Below are positions 1 through 13,391 of a stretch of DNA of 64,000 nucleotides, in pieces. Where the stretch lies: contig CM048845.1 in assembly GCA_026545225.1 (NCBI GenBank), forward strand, positions 95,358,533 to 95,422,532, given 5' to 3'. Source of the stretch: Cornus controversa (Eukaryota > Streptophyta > Magnoliopsida > Cornales > Cornaceae). The notes beneath the pieces were generated by a model that was not told the origin of the DNA, did no database searches, and was given only the letters and a program-made list of their open reading frames with translations. Numbering within the stretch: position 1 is the stretch's first letter; each line of letters starts with the position of its first letter. A program made the position numbers and the translations under genes.

Positions 1-3000
1 ATTATTAAAGGGAAAGAAAAACAGAAAAAGAAAATTCAAGAATTCTCAAACTCCATATGTTGCAATCAGCGAAGAAGCCTCGAAAATGCTTCGTTCGCTG
101 CAGAGAGATGGATCGTCATATTTAAAAAGCCAGCACAGCCTAAGATCTGGGTTGTTCAACCAGAAGATGTAGAGAGAGAGAGATAGAGGATCAAATACTC
201 TTTAATCTCACAAAATCTGGGTTGTTCAATCAGAAAGATACAGCATGGGGCAATGCCTAGATCAATTGAACAATGTGCCATTAGGATCGTATCTGGAGTT
301 GTGGTCAATTACACAAATCAAATAAGTGACAAATTTTCTGTTAGGACTTAAGGTGTTGGTAAATTTGGTGCCAAATTTAGTAGTAATTGGTTGATTTTAC
401 ATCATTCTGGGAAGATAGTTGATTTAGATGAGGAATTAATCAAAGAGAGGGCGGATCGAAGCAAAGTCAAGTTTGACATTGATTAGATGGAGATAACATA
501 GTGATCATAATATTTTTGAATCAATGGATGAGATTAACTTTAGCCATAGAAATCAAGAGAATGTAAATTTTGATAGACTGGGGATTAATCTTGTTTGATT
601 TGGACTAAAAATTGTTTTGGAAGTTTTTGGAAACCTTTGACTTGCTAAATGAGTATCCTAAAAGGTTTTCTGTCGCTAAAAGTGTGTTTTTTTCCTAAAT
701 GAGACATTTGGAATACCTTTTTTCAAAAAAAAAATGTATACAGAACAGAAGCCTACGTCCCGATATATAAAGTCTATTGATATACATAAGGAGTGTGTAC
801 TGTGATACATAAACTTCAAATGAGTTTTATAGAGATGCATAAGTTGGATGTACCATAACGTGCCAGGTTGCGAAAACCACTTGACGATCACTAGTGGCAG
901 AGTGCCAGAGGTGGTTCGTGTGATGGACTGTGGTGGCCAACAATCACTTTTAAAGGCGGATAACAAAGGTGTGATCGCATTGATGGTAAATAGCTGTTGT
1001 ACTTACATGAGACAATCACTCAAGGATCAATCAAAGCTATGCATGATGATGTGTGAAACCTGAGCGAAGCGCTGACAGTCTAATAGGAATCAACGGGCTT
1101 CCGAAGTCTTAGTAATGATGCACTTCTTTGATGTAACAGTTTGTGAGCTCTAGACTAGATCTCGTGGCTATCCTGTGCACAGGGTTTTCCACATATCTCT
1201 CTTGTTTACTATTTTGGTGTGTTTGATTATAGTTTGCTTTATTATTTACAAATTGATAATTGAATGAGTTTTAGTTAACCATAATCACAGAGAGAGAGAG
1301 AGAGAGAGTCACCCTCATCTAGGTCTGAATCTACATATGGATCACTGGAATTTCCATCCGTGCAGCTCTCAATTTCAAATGGTTTAACTCAGAAGTTGAA
1401 TGACACTTTGATGCATTGTGAAACCAATGTTGTGTATGACGTGACAGACAAGGATGTGAAGTGTGACAAAAAACATACATCACAACATCCTTATTTTGAA
1501 TCGGCCTTGTTTAGATTCTATTACCGCAACATAATATAGCTAAAAAATTAATAAACTTGTTAAGAAACTGAAAATTTTTTATTCAACAGGATCATTCACA
1601 AATCACATCAGTGATAAAAAGATTGTGAAATCTATATCAATGAAGTTAAATATTATATTCAGATTACAAAGATGCTTATTGAATAATATCAAACATGATT
1701 GTGTGAACAGCTTTTTAAGCCCGCTGCACTGTGTCACGGATTACACAATCCATTTAGTATCAAATATCTTAGTCCTATTATCTGTTTAATAAACGATTTG
1801 TAATCATGTTCTAACACGAATAACAAATGGGTCATGTTCGGGTTGACACATATAACAATATATAACAGAGTACCTTTTTTTTATTTTATGATGCTTGTTG
1901 TTTCTTGTATAAGAAGCCACTTTATAAATGAGAAATGAAAGCAGGAAGGACAATACGTCCTCCAACATGAACAGTGAGCAGAAAAGGATAAAAGGAGCTA
2001 CAAACAATGAACACAAAAACAAACATAGAGGGATTCCAAGTCAAAAGATAACTGGAAACACCATAACACAATAGAAATTACAAAGAAATGGACTAGCTAT
2101 AAAAAAGCTCTTGCAGCTAAGCTAGAAAATGGACTTCCCCGCTTGGCTGAAGTTCTAACGAATCAACGAACTTCCTTAGACTATGCTGGATCTCTAACAA
2201 CCCTGCTCAAAACTCTCAGCTTGAGAAACAATTGCTGATGAATCTCTTTTAACAAAAGGCCTTCTGCATATTTATCTCTAGCATATTCCAGATCAAATCA
2301 AAAAAACCAAACCATCGAGCAAACTAAGTCAATTAATATGGTCTCATAAAATCATGGCAGCCTTGCTTTACAACTCTCCAACTTCCTCTATTTCCCCATG
2401 TAACCAGCTCCCCCAAATTAGCTTCACTTCTTCTGTCCCTTATCTTAATACCATCCATCTACAAGGCAATTTCACTTCTACCCACTTTCAAATAAGATCT
2501 TACTTTCCATTGCCATTGCCACTAAAACATCCAATTGATCATCAATCAAGTCACCCTTGCAGATTTCTTCTAATCAGTCATTCCTCACCATCACTTACAG
2601 CCCATTTTGGCCATGCCATGAATGATCTTCAGAAAAGCTGTAATACAGAATTAAATTAAGAAAGTAATGACGTAATAAGAAAGGATTTCCTTTTTCAGTA
2701 GCCGAAGCAGCAACTAGTTCCCCACATCTAAGTAATGCTAGCATTTTCATTCTAGAAATTGTTATACTCTTTCCATCCAAAAGCACCATAGAACAGCTCG
2801 AGTAGAGTTATTCCAGAACAAGGATCCTCTATCCCCGTCAAATCTCAAGAACCAAGATATCCTCTTCAAGAAAAGCTCTTAAGAAACTTCCAGAGCCTTA
2901 TTTCTACCAAAAGTATCACCCAAAACCAACTTAACATTCCAGTAGGTGGCAAATATTAATTTAATTCAAGAGATTTGGACAAAAGAAATTGTAAGGACTC

Positions 3001-3795
3001 ACTCTCTCTTTCCATTTAAGTCTAGATCGACTACCCTTTTTTCCATCCCCCAAGACAGAAGGAAGAAGATCTTTGCAATTTGCATGTCCTCATCTTGATA
3101 TGCAAAATCAATAGGCATCCCAAGGAGTAAAAACAATAATGACAAGGAGTGAGGGACACTGCCGAAACCAATTAAATAAACCCCCCACCACAGAAAGAAG
3201 GTGAGAAATATAACCTTCTTAGTTCTTCCAAGCTTCATCCCTTTCACTTCTATTCTCCACCCAAAACTTCAACTATGTGGTACATAGATTACTTATATTA
3301 AAAAATAAAAAAAATAAAAACATTCCTCCTACATGGGCGAATCACAAGTGAATTGAACTATAACTTAGCAATCAAAGCAACCTATCTTCTATATTAATGC
3401 CGGTAATCAAGCTTCTTTAAGATCTTTTTAACCCCAAAAATCCTCTCAAACCACTACAGAGTGATTAAAATTCATAAACTTCTCTTATCCTTCAAACTAT
3501 AAGAAAATGGTATCTCCAATGAAGCTGTACAACACATTCTATCAATACAAACACAATATCTTAACAAAAGAAACCAGTCTTCAACTAAGATAAAGGCAAC
3601 TAAATTAAAAAGAAAAAGGGGGCAAGGAGATCTTTGTCTTACTCCTCTAAAAAACCTCCACTACTATGAAGAAGTTCAGAAATAGAAGCTTAAAACATAT
3701 TCATATATTATTATTTAAGTTAATTATCCAGTAGCAGAAACAGTAGCAAAAGCATATGGATTCAGAAACAAGTAATATTCATTCAGAGAACATAC
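1..3795. other. AP4E intron 6 or flank, no confident gene
   Basis: No exon of the neighbouring AP4E gene could be recognised on the minus strand here, although about half of that protein is still missing. The stretch is AT-rich, with a (GA)10 microsatellite at about 1289-1308. On the minus strand near 2766-2800 a broken reading resembles the W-x-x-W-x-E-R tail of plant LINE proteins (AVLWCFWMERV), which suggests an old retrotransposon scrap. The plus-strand block 840-1060 is open for 71 codons but I recognise nothing in it. Confidence 0.4.
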
Positions 3796-6700
3796 AGCAG
3801 AAGATCTCAGCTGACTATCTGCAGTATCATCATCCTCTCCAAATCCTTCAGCAATCAACCGCATCAAGTTATGTGCCACCTTAACATTCACGAGATCACC
3901 TGCATGCTCAAATACTTTATTCATCGTCTGCAGAATAGAGCAATCAAAAAAGGTTAACCAATGATGGTTCAGAAAACATATATATAATGCTGTCAGAAAT
4001 AAATAAATAAGTATAAGAATAATGATATAACCTGGATAAACCAATGGTTGCTTGGTGCAAATTGCTCTGCAAGTTCAACACATCTGGATGCTATTTCTGT
4101 TTTGTAATGATTATCATTAATGCTTATCATGTAATCGATCATACGGTCCACAATTACTTCCACATTGGAGGACTTTGTCATTTTATACAGCAACTCAAAG
4201 GTTTTTCGCTTTAGAGTATCATCTGGGTCCTGTGTCATTAAACAAGTCAGATTTCAATTAGAGTATAGGTGACAAAACAAACACATTTTAACTTAATTCA
4301 TATCAAAGGGCCAAACAAGCACAGATCTCAAAAATTCGTGATCGAAATGATCCTTGGATGCAACTCATGTACAACAGCCGACCATTAGACAAAAATAAAT
4401 GGAAATGAAAAATAAAATATTTTATTTTTAAGCCAATATAAATAAGACCTTGAAAACAGAAGCATGTTTAATGTAAAAAGAAACAACAATCTAAGAACAA
4501 AAAACATGGACCACTCTGGACTTCGAATGGCTCCACGAACTCAAGTAGAGGTCATGTCAAATGCATTTGTGAAGATATTGTCTCACCTCCAAGCAATCAA
4601 TCACAGCCAGTTGGTGTTGTTCAGCGATTTCAGGACTTATCTTTATTAGTCGACCAAGGGCATCAATGCCCATGTATCTTAAATTATGACTATCACTCTG
4701 GCCACCAGATGAGAACATATTAGTATGATTTTACATCTAAAATAATTATATGCGTGAGCGGACAAGAGGCAAACCTTTAAAAATTTGGAGATTGCATCAG
4801 CCGCAGCTTCTAATATCTTAGGATTGGGGTATATAGAAGAAACACAACATATGCATTCATAGAGAATTGCATTTCCGATGTTACTTGATGTATCACATTT
4901 TCTCATTATGTCACCCACAATGGTATACATATGTTCACTTGCCTGCTTGTCACCACTGCCCAGTAAGGCCAAAATTTTCAGCAACTTGATCTGCATAATA
5001 GATAGCATAACTGCATCAACTCTACAACAACAATAACAATAAAAATAAGTCATCCACCAATAAGGAGACTTTCCGCTAGCAAGAAAACTTTCATATCCTC
5101 AGCATGGAAAAAAAGAACACAAAAATGAAGGTAAGGATAAATTAATCTTGGTAAACAGAACCAACATTTTATATATTATAAAATTAGCATATCACCCAAA
5201 ATATGTGCTTCTTCCACATCAGAACAATAAAACAAAAATAAGCAGATAACCTCATAGTAAGTTCCAGCGCCCGTACCTCCATATTGTCAATATATGAAGA
5301 AATTCCACAATATTCTACAATCAAATTTTACACTTCTCTCACCCATTTCTGTTAACTTCATCATTCTCTTTCTTTCAGCATTAATTAACCCAGCAATGGC
5401 CAGAATCAAATAGCAAGAGTCGAAAGTGCTAGCAATGATGATAAGAAATCAAATTCCAAGTTTTTTTCAAAAGAAACAAGAAATTTATTTTAAAAAGAGA
5501 AGAATACAAAGGCTTGGAATAATGAGGAAACGTTCATGCATGTGAGGAAAAAAGAGCAAAGTGAAACAATATAAACGTGCAGAATACAATCCCAAGCCCA
5601 AAATCAGCAACCCATAGCCATATCACCAGTAAGCTCAAGATGGATAAAAATGACAAAGATGGTGCTTCTCAGCCAAGAAATTAACCTGCTCATTGTCCAA
5701 TATAAAAATCCATCAGTTATCCAACTGTAAGGCTAAGAAAAGTCCAGGATTTCATTCATTATATTACGAGATCTCACCATGTAATCTCCCCATTTGTGGC
5801 CAACAACTATGATTTCAAAGACGTCTTTGAAAAGGCATCCTTCTATACTTCTATATTGTCCAGGTTGGGAGCAGGACTTATGAAAATGAATACTGCTCCA
5901 TACGTAGCAAGTTCAAAATCACGACTGACTCATTATATCTTACTTCAGGAAATGCAGTTATGACAGCTCAACGGGATAATGAAGGGTTTGTAACATTGTG
6001 TATAAAGTTAAGGTAAACATCAAAGTAATTGTCCATTAAGAGTAACTTTACTTTGACCTGACTCTTAGAGAGAAACACCATCTGACTTACAAATGGCATA
6101 TGACTTAAAGACATTGCATGCATCTCAAGAAAAGCAGACTGACCCTCCATGCATCTCAAGCTTGCCTTCCCACTGCACCTCTCCTCCAAGGTCAAGAAGT
6201 TCCAATGCATAACCCGGCAACCCACTGCATCCCAACCAGAGCTAAAATCATAGCCCAAATGTCCCTTGCTACTCGATAGTGCAAAAGGAAATGACTCACT
6301 GACTCCTCATCCCTTTTGCACATGCAACACCAATTAACCACAATCTAACACTGCTGCTTCCTCGAATAGTCAAGATCCTCTCCAAAGCAACTGTCCACCC
6401 CAAAAAAGACCACCTTCAGAGGTGCTTTAGTTTTCCACACCGCTCTCCATGGGAATACATCCTCTTGGTCTCTCTGAAGTGCCTGATAGTAATATCTGAC
6501 CGCGAAACTCCCATCCTGTGATCCCATCCAGCACCATACACCATTACCCTCCGTAGTCACTAGTTGCTAAAAATCAAACCAAAATCAGCTAAGACCTCCT
6601 CCATTTCCCAATCTTGAATCAATTTATCAAACTGAACATCCCATGTCACTTCCTCACTATCAAGATAAAAACAGACAGCCACCATGCTCTATTTTATTAC

Positions 6701-9700
6701 CGCAATCCTAAACAATCTCAGTAATAGACATGCAAGAGGTCTATCATCACACCAGATGTCGATGCAAAATATGATGTGTCACCCATTGTGCACCTTGAAC
6801 CGAATATGCTTAGAGAATTCTTCTCAACCCTTACAAATGTGTTTCCAAGGGCCCACTCCTGCTGAGGCATGCACCTCCGTAGAGCACCCACCGCCTTGGA
6901 CCTCACCAACCTTTCTATAATCCCTCTCCACAATTTCTCTCTCCAACGCTTATCACCACAACCACTTTTCCATCAAGGCTTTATTAAACAATTTGAATTT
7001 CCGGATGCCCAAGCCTCTCATCCTAAGCGGTTTGCACACCTCCTAACTCACCAAGTGATATTTGAATTCTTCAAAAATTCCATCACAAAAAAAATTCTTT
7101 TGCAACTTCCCAATCCTCTTCACTAGGGACTAAGGAATTTGAAATAGAGAGAGGTAGAAGATAGGAAGATTTGAGAGGGTACTCTTAATAAAAGTAAGTT
7201 GGCCGCCCTTTGATCTATTGCTTCTTACATCCTGCATCTTGGCTCCCAAACAGAAGAAACCCTCAATGAGACACCCCAAAGATAATTCCAAATATTTCAC
7301 CGCAAAAGCCCAAATACGACACCCCAAAATATCAGGGAACACCCACATTACCAACCTCCCCTACCAAAACAATCTTTCTCTTTCTAATATTAATCTTCAA
7401 CCCAAACACTGCTTGGAAGCATACCAACACATATTTCCAACACATATATAAAAAAGGATTACAAAAAAACAACTCTCAACAACCGAAAAAAAAAAACGAC
7501 ACTCATGAAGGAGGGCAAAATAGTTTTTAAAAATGGTTCAGGAGCAATTTCCCTCCATTGGCTAAGCTGCCTCTCTCTACGTGACCAAGGAATCCACATA
7601 ATGACTGCAGGAAATAACTGTGCCTAAGGCCCTTGGGTTGATTTTGCAAGATGTGTTCCCCATTTGAACGCTTTCTAATACAATCCTACTTATCAAAAAA
7701 AAAAAGGAAATAACGGTACCTAAAATCCTCCCCAACAACTCATCATAAGAGAAAAATCCAAGAATTCAATATCTCAATCCTTCTATAATACTATCACAGT
7801 CACATTCAGTCAAAAAATCATAAAACCCAGAGTAACCGGCCTTTAGTGGAAGACAATATCTCTGCTTAAAAAGTATCACTTGCCCAAACTAGCTTGAAGA
7901 TCAAAACAACCATATTTGCTTCAAGTATCTAAACAACTCCATTTCTTTTGTATTAATCAACAAAAAAATCCTGATTCTCCTCCTAGGGAAGACTTGCAAA
8001 TAAGAAAGACATTTTACAAAGTTGAGAAGAACCCAAACATCTCATTATGGTGTTCAAGCCATCTATTATTTTGCAACACTCGTGCTGCCAAGAGTTAGTC
8101 AAACTGCAAATAATGCCAAATGTTAGTTTTATACCAAGCCCAACCTAAACAGCACCCTCAAGAGAAATTCAGAAAAAACTCCACCCCAAAAAATGCCTTG
8201 TTGCCAAGAGTCAATTTTTGTGCAAAGAATACCAAATATTAGTTCTATGGCAAGTCCAACTTCAACAAGCTCTCATGGAATAAAGTTCTTTTCTTTCCCC
8301 TGTTTGAAACTCAAACACCCATTTTGCCCCTAATCCCTATGGAGATTTGAACCCTCAACCGTGGAAGGTGAGGAAGTACCAATAAGCCTTCGCCTTTAAC
8401 AATTTCTCCTATTTTAATCACTTGGCCCATAATTTTCCTTATCATCCAATCCTGTAATTTTACAATTTATTAGCACTCCTACAACACCCTCATTCATACA
8501 TGGCATCATACTAGTTATTCCAATCACTCGAGGGTTTGAGAGGCCGTTAGCTTCACACTAGTTGGTCTGCATTGTTTAGTTTTTTACTCTCTATGGTAAT
8601 ATCAAACACTCACTAAAAACTAGATTGCTAAAACCCAATAGATTTGCACATGACTATAGAAACAAATGTAAAAACATACAAGTATCATCATCTTGCTACA
8701 AACACTATCAACCTTAAAGAACTCCCATTGAATATTTCGCCTCAAAAATAGATTGTGATTCTAGCAAATGTTTAATTAAAAAAATTTGGGCCTGCGCCTA
8801 GTGAAAAACAAAAAGTCCTTCCCTACAGTGACAAAAAGATGAAAATTAAATTTGGAAGTTTGCAGACACTATTTTCCAGTTATTGCAGTGTAATCATTAT
8901 ATATACCAGTAGTATGCCATCAATGAACCATCTTCCTTGCATCCTTATACTGAACAAGGAAATAATATCCACATTCAGCAACTAATATTACAAATAATAC
9001 ACAAATATGACATGGCCTACCTGAATAAATGGAGCTGGCATCTGATGGTAATCATAACTCTTCGGCAATCTGCGCTCAGCTACTTGCTTCAGAATGCTTA
9101 CAAAGCTGATGACCAAGTCCTTATAAGAATTAACATCTATGGTGATAAGATCAAAAAGAGGGCACAGTGTTGCACCCATAACCCCAGGATCATTATCGCA
9201 AAGCCTCTGGAGAAAAAAAAATAGAAAAATGGTAAAATATTTCCTACAGAAAGGACAAATATAATAAAATAACAGCAAAAAGGAAAAAAGACAAATAAAT
9301 GAAGCAACTTTAGTTTAGAAACTCCATTATGGAAATAATTTATTTCTTTCTTGGTTTGTGCCTATGAATGTGTGTTTATGTATAATCAACATATATGTAT
9401 ATACATAATTATGTGGTCGTTCTTATGGATCATTGTGTATATTGATGCCATAATCTAATGGAACTCATTAGCAAAACTCATTTATATCATTCATCAACTT
9501 GATATACATTTGTTGGGCCCATTCCTTAATAGTTTAAGCTTTTAATGCAGAGTACTCGAGTACGGTAATTTGGAAAGATCTTGGCATCTGCATCTATTTC
9601 TCCTACTGTGTTCAAGTTTGCACTTTCTTTTGAGCTGTCCTCATGACTGTCGACATGCTAGACGGCATCACACATGAGGAAATATATCGGCTTGATAGAC

Positions 9701-11465
9701 ATTATTGGGCTTCTCCCTTACCAGTTGGAAATTTTTCTAATCTTCCATTTATATGTTATATAAGCATGAATATTTTGTTATCTTAAAAAGTTACCTCTGT
9801 GGCAATGGACCTATGATACTCTATATCAACTTTTTTATTGCATTGGCATACTTGGCATTATGTTTGATGTTTAAAATCTTTTTGCCATGTGATTATGAAT
9901 CTAAGATATCTGTCGCACGTACTTTATGGGGAAAATGAATTTGTGCCATGACCTCTTAGTGCATGCTTTTACGTCAAGTTTATGAGGAGTAGAATTTTCC
10001 TACAAGTTGTTTAGCTCACCCCCATCCTTTCCAAGTTATTGCATTATAGGAGCTTACTTAAATGGCACAGCAAATTACAAATATGAGATGTTAAAGGATT
10101 TTATCTTGAAGGAAATTTTCAACTTACACATGTTATTGCAAGTTAAATCTAGAGAATTATTTAATTTGTGTTGAGAATTGGCAATAGGACATTTTGGAAT
10201 GCAACTCATATTGAGGGTGAAAATTTATAATTTGAGTTCTTATATAGGTTGTTACTATATGATTGAAAAAAAAAATACTTGAAGAACAGTGATGCAATTG
10301 AATTTTTTTATCACACCCTAAAATGCTAGCGCAAGCGAGAATGGGATTCCAGAACCTGGGGTCCGAGGTCTAACATTGCTAGTCTAACCTCAGTAACTAA
10401 GTATTCATATTTTGATCTCATAGTTTGTGCCAATTGCCAATTGCCATTTGCCATTACAGAAATCAGGCTAGATCATAGTTAAATGATTCAAATTTTCAAT
10501 CTGATAGTTTATGAGGGTTGCAATTTGCCACTTCCACAACTCCCAGTATATTAAAAGCTAAACATTTTCAATCTCTTTAGTGATAGTGGGAACTTGACAT
10601 CAATTAATCTAGTGTCATCATTTCATTTATATTTCATCTATGAAAGATTTAAAGAGTTCAATTTCGTATTGCGCACAGCCATATATATGCAAATCACAAC
10701 TTTTTATCTCCAATAGAACACAAGCCGAAGTTTATACTTCCGTGCAGGCACAATGATGTCTCATAGAGCAGCACAAACCATGATATACACGAAAAACTAA
10801 CTAAAGTACAATATACATATCTATAAATAAACATGTATATTGCTATATGTATGTAAACACACCTTTCGGAAATTGGAGACGAGATGGGTGACCGAAGATG
10901 GTGACCGCTGATAAAATCGATGAAGTGCCATCACTGCCTTCTTCCGAACTGCCTCTTTGGAGTGCCCCAAAAGCTCCACCACCTGCGGAAGAACGGCCGG
11001 AATGGTCTCCTCATTAATCAACTTACAAACCGCATTCAACGCGGCACTAACCACCAAGTAATTGTCCGATTTCAAGTCCTTCTGAATCGTATTGACAATC
11101 AGTATAATCAGATCGTGATCTTCGTTCAGAAAAAGCGTGACGGCCAAGTACCCAGTTCGTTTCAATAACAGTGAGTCATCGTGGGTCATCTTCACGGCGT
11201 GTATGTACCCGAATGAGGCATCGTGGCCGAGCATTTCCACGTAGACGAGGCGAATGATGTACTCTTTCATCTTCCTCTTGGGAATTTCTGGCTCGGTGAT
11301 TCGGCGCTTCAGTGTCTCGATCTCGTGTAGGACGATCCGATCCTCTTCGGCTTTGGATCGTGCCTCCCCGATCGATTTCACGAGGTCGAGGAACTCTTTG
11401 GACTGCCCGAATCCGCCTTGGGAGCCCATAGCGAGCTCCCGACCGATTGTCTTCAACTGCTCCAG
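3796..11465 (-). CDS. AP4E: AP-4 adaptor complex subunit epsilon, 5' half (six exons)
   Basis: This is the large epsilon subunit of the AP-4 adaptor, which sorts membrane cargo at the trans-Golgi network, including vacuolar cargo in plants. Six exons read on the minus strand, all with GT-AG borders and phase-0 junctions: 11465/11429-10863, 9206-9021, 4990-4775, 4697-4587, 4229-4032 and 3927-3796. From the first in-frame ATG (11429) they give 470 codons. The known plant protein is roughly 940 residues, so only the N-terminal adaptin solenoid is present; the hinge and ear would lie left of the window. Recognisable stretches are GSQGGFGQSKEFLDLVKSIG, KRKMKEYIIRLVYVEMLGHD, KSYDYHQMPAPFIQ and DPDDTLKRKTFELLYKMTKS. 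The usual start MEQLKTIGREL has CTG instead of ATG at 11465; the next ATG is residue 13. Intron 2 is about 4 kb and contains a LINE. No internal stop is seen. The 3' continuation was not found in the last 3.8 kb, so either intron 6 is very long or the gene is cut. Confidence 0.93.
6030..7440 (-). mobile_element. degenerate LINE (non-LTR retrotransposon) fragment in AP4E intron 2
   Basis: Minus-strand pieces in several frames follow the order of a plant L1-type LINE. First comes the end of the reverse transcriptase (about 7440-7130: GLKINIRKRKIVLVGEVGNV, KYLELSLGCLI, KGGQLTFIKSTLSNLPIFYL). Then follow a linker with R-R-x-I-E (6930-6720) and the zf-RVT domain (6560-6220: DGSFAVRYYYQALQRD, FPWRAVWKTKAPLKVVFF, CCMCKRDEESVSHFLLHY). 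Stops and frameshifts break every domain, so it is dead. It lies in the same orientation as the host gene. The 3' limit is unclear; it may reach the T-run at 5461. Confidence 0.8.
9207..10862 (-). other. AP4E intron 1
   Basis: The intron runs between the donor AAG|GTGTGT at 10863/10862 and the acceptor CTCCAG|AGG at 9207/9206. It is AT-rich and I see no gene or clear transposon in it. Confidence 0.8.
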
Positions 11466-11523
11466 CTTGAATTTTGGGTTTAGAGCTTCGATTTATTTTC
11501 GAGAATTTCTTTTCTTTTATTTT

Positions 11524-11562
11524 CTAGGGTTCTTTAGGGGATGGAATTGAAGGCAAAGGCAT
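11524..11562 (-). CDS. upstream ORF in the AP4E leader (12 codons)
   Basis: In the presumed AP4E 5' leader, an ATG at 11562-11560 opens a 12-codon reading frame (MPLPSIPSPKEP) that stops with TAG at 11526-11524, about 58 nt before the CTG that replaces the usual start codon. No other ATG lies between this uORF and the in-frame ATG at 11429. Whether it is in the mature leader depends on the true transcription start, which I place by the TATA-like motif only. Confidence 0.35.
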   Translation of the reverse strand: MPLPSIPSPKEP

Positions 11563-11679
11563 CGAAGAAGAGCGTTTGGTAGATCTAACACTGAATGTGC
11601 CTCCAGAACAGAGAAAGATCTGGAGGAGATAGACAATGAAATCGATTGATTTCACACCGTGTGCTTGGGAATTAAGAGA

Positions 11680-11740
11680 GATTATATAAATATATATATG
11701 TAGAGAGAGAGGGAGAGAGAGGAGAGTAGAGTCTGGTTTG
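11680..11740 (-). promoter_or_regulatory. putative AP4E core promoter (TATA-like and CT-rich patch)
   Basis: On the minus strand a TATATAA match lies at 11688-11682 inside a longer TA run, preceded by a CT-rich patch at about 11735-11701, the usual order in plant promoters. It would put the transcript start near 11650 and the leader at about 190 nt. Position and composition are seen; use is inferred. Confidence 0.45.
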
Positions 11741-11909
11741 TGGAAGAAACAAAAAACCATAAGATGAGAACTCCTATTATTAACAGGTAAATTGGTGAAA
11801 AAAAAGCTCACGGCGATAGATCTTTGTTCTTCGCGAAGCTAATACTATACAACACGTGGTGCGCATGTGGAGAGGTTTTCCGTGGTGCAACCAGTGTTAG
11901 CTTACAATT

Positions 11910-12534
11910 CTAAAAGTAGTGACGTTGCCATATCGGACACGTATTCGATACAAATATGGTCAGGATACGGTCGAATACGTGTTCAATACAGCTAAAAAGT
12001 ATCTTATTTTTTTTATTTTCTTTTTAATATCGGATACGGCTAGGATACGCGGGGATACGACTAAGATACGTGAAATATTCCAGAATACGTCTGGGATACG
12101 GCTAGTATACGCGAAAATCCTACGACTAAGATACGCGGGATATGCCAGGATACGTTTAGGATACATCTAGGATACGGCTAAGATACTTTTCGGGACAAAT
12201 TTATAATTTTTTGTTATATAAAATGGGATTAAATTGTAATATTAAAAACTTTATAGATAAAAAAATAAGGCTCATTTTATAATAAAATAAAAAATTTTAA
12301 AACACTTTGAGTAAGTGAGTTATTGTAAAAAATATTAAAAAAAAATAGTGAATTTCTTGATTTTAACTACTTATATTTTGTATAATTACTTTAACTATAT
12401 TTATTATATGGTTGAAGAATAAAAATTAATATTTTATGTATAATATTATATTTTTATTTATTTATTTATTAGACGTATCCGTATCATGTCTTGTCCGTAT
12501 TTTGTGTCCGTGTCCGTGCTTCCTAGGACTGTTA
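11910..12534. mobile_element. MITE-like element of the GTGTCCG/GATACG family, copy 1
   Basis: The interval is full of degenerate GGATACG and GATACG words on its left side and ends with GTCCGTGCTTCCTAG (about 12520-12534). The same terminal words delimit the elements at 26.02 kb and 62.23 kb. The left limit is approximate, and no target-site duplication was recognised. Confidence 0.5.
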
Positions 12535-13391
12535 GCAAAGGGGTTCTGTATTTGTTTGGTTGACTTGTGTTTCCGAGTTCTAGAAAATATAATTAATAAT
12601 TTTCAAAAATTCAGAAAAATATTTCTTTAAAGTTGGGTTTTTTAAACTATTTAATATGCAACCAAAGAATGTTCAAATTGTAACAAAAAATTATTTACAA
12701 ACTATCTTTTGCTTAGTTACTCTTTTGACAATAGTTTTTTGTTTTCAGATAAATGTCATTCTAATTTTTTTAAAATACATTTTTTTTTAAGTCATTGATA
12801 ATTTTACAAAATAGGACTAAACCTAGCTGGACAATTCATTCATCTTATACACTCATTTTCAACTCTTTCATGTGATATTCCAAAAATAAATAAAAATCAT
12901 ATTGAACAAAATTATAATATTGGAAGTATCTAAAACTGGATCCCTGTTATCAACTCTTTTTTTTTTTCATTTTCTACCGAAAACTATTATTAAAACATGC
13001 CAATTCTTTCCTCTCCCAATCTCTTCTTCACCGGTTGGTTGTCATAATTTTAAAAGTCGTTAATCATGTCCCAACAAGTGCTAAAACTTTTATGAAGGTG
13101 TGTATTCGCGTTGCATGCCACACATTTTATAGACATTTTATGAATATGTTTATAATTTTAAAATAATTTTTATTAATTCAAACAGTTGATTGACATGACC
13201 CCAACACAAGGCATGCTACTCTTTTAAATACAAATCTTATAAAATACAAACATATAATAATATTGAAAATAATACATATAAAAGTTCAAATTCTCCCATC
13301 TCTTTTTTTTCATAATAAATTAACATTATATACATGGTATAACATGTAACATGACACTTATCAATATTGACAAAAATATAACTATAATTAG
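12535..13391. other. AT-rich spacer
   Basis: No coding potential, repeat or known element recognised. Confidence 0.5.

Noticed and set aside
2595..3247. Minus-strand open frames of 64 and 82 codons as AP4E exons
   Set aside because: No likeness to the expected segment after exon 6 and no suitable splice sites; at best LINE remains.
4464..4649. Plus-strand 61-codon open frame
   Set aside because: Antisense shadow of AP4E exon 4.
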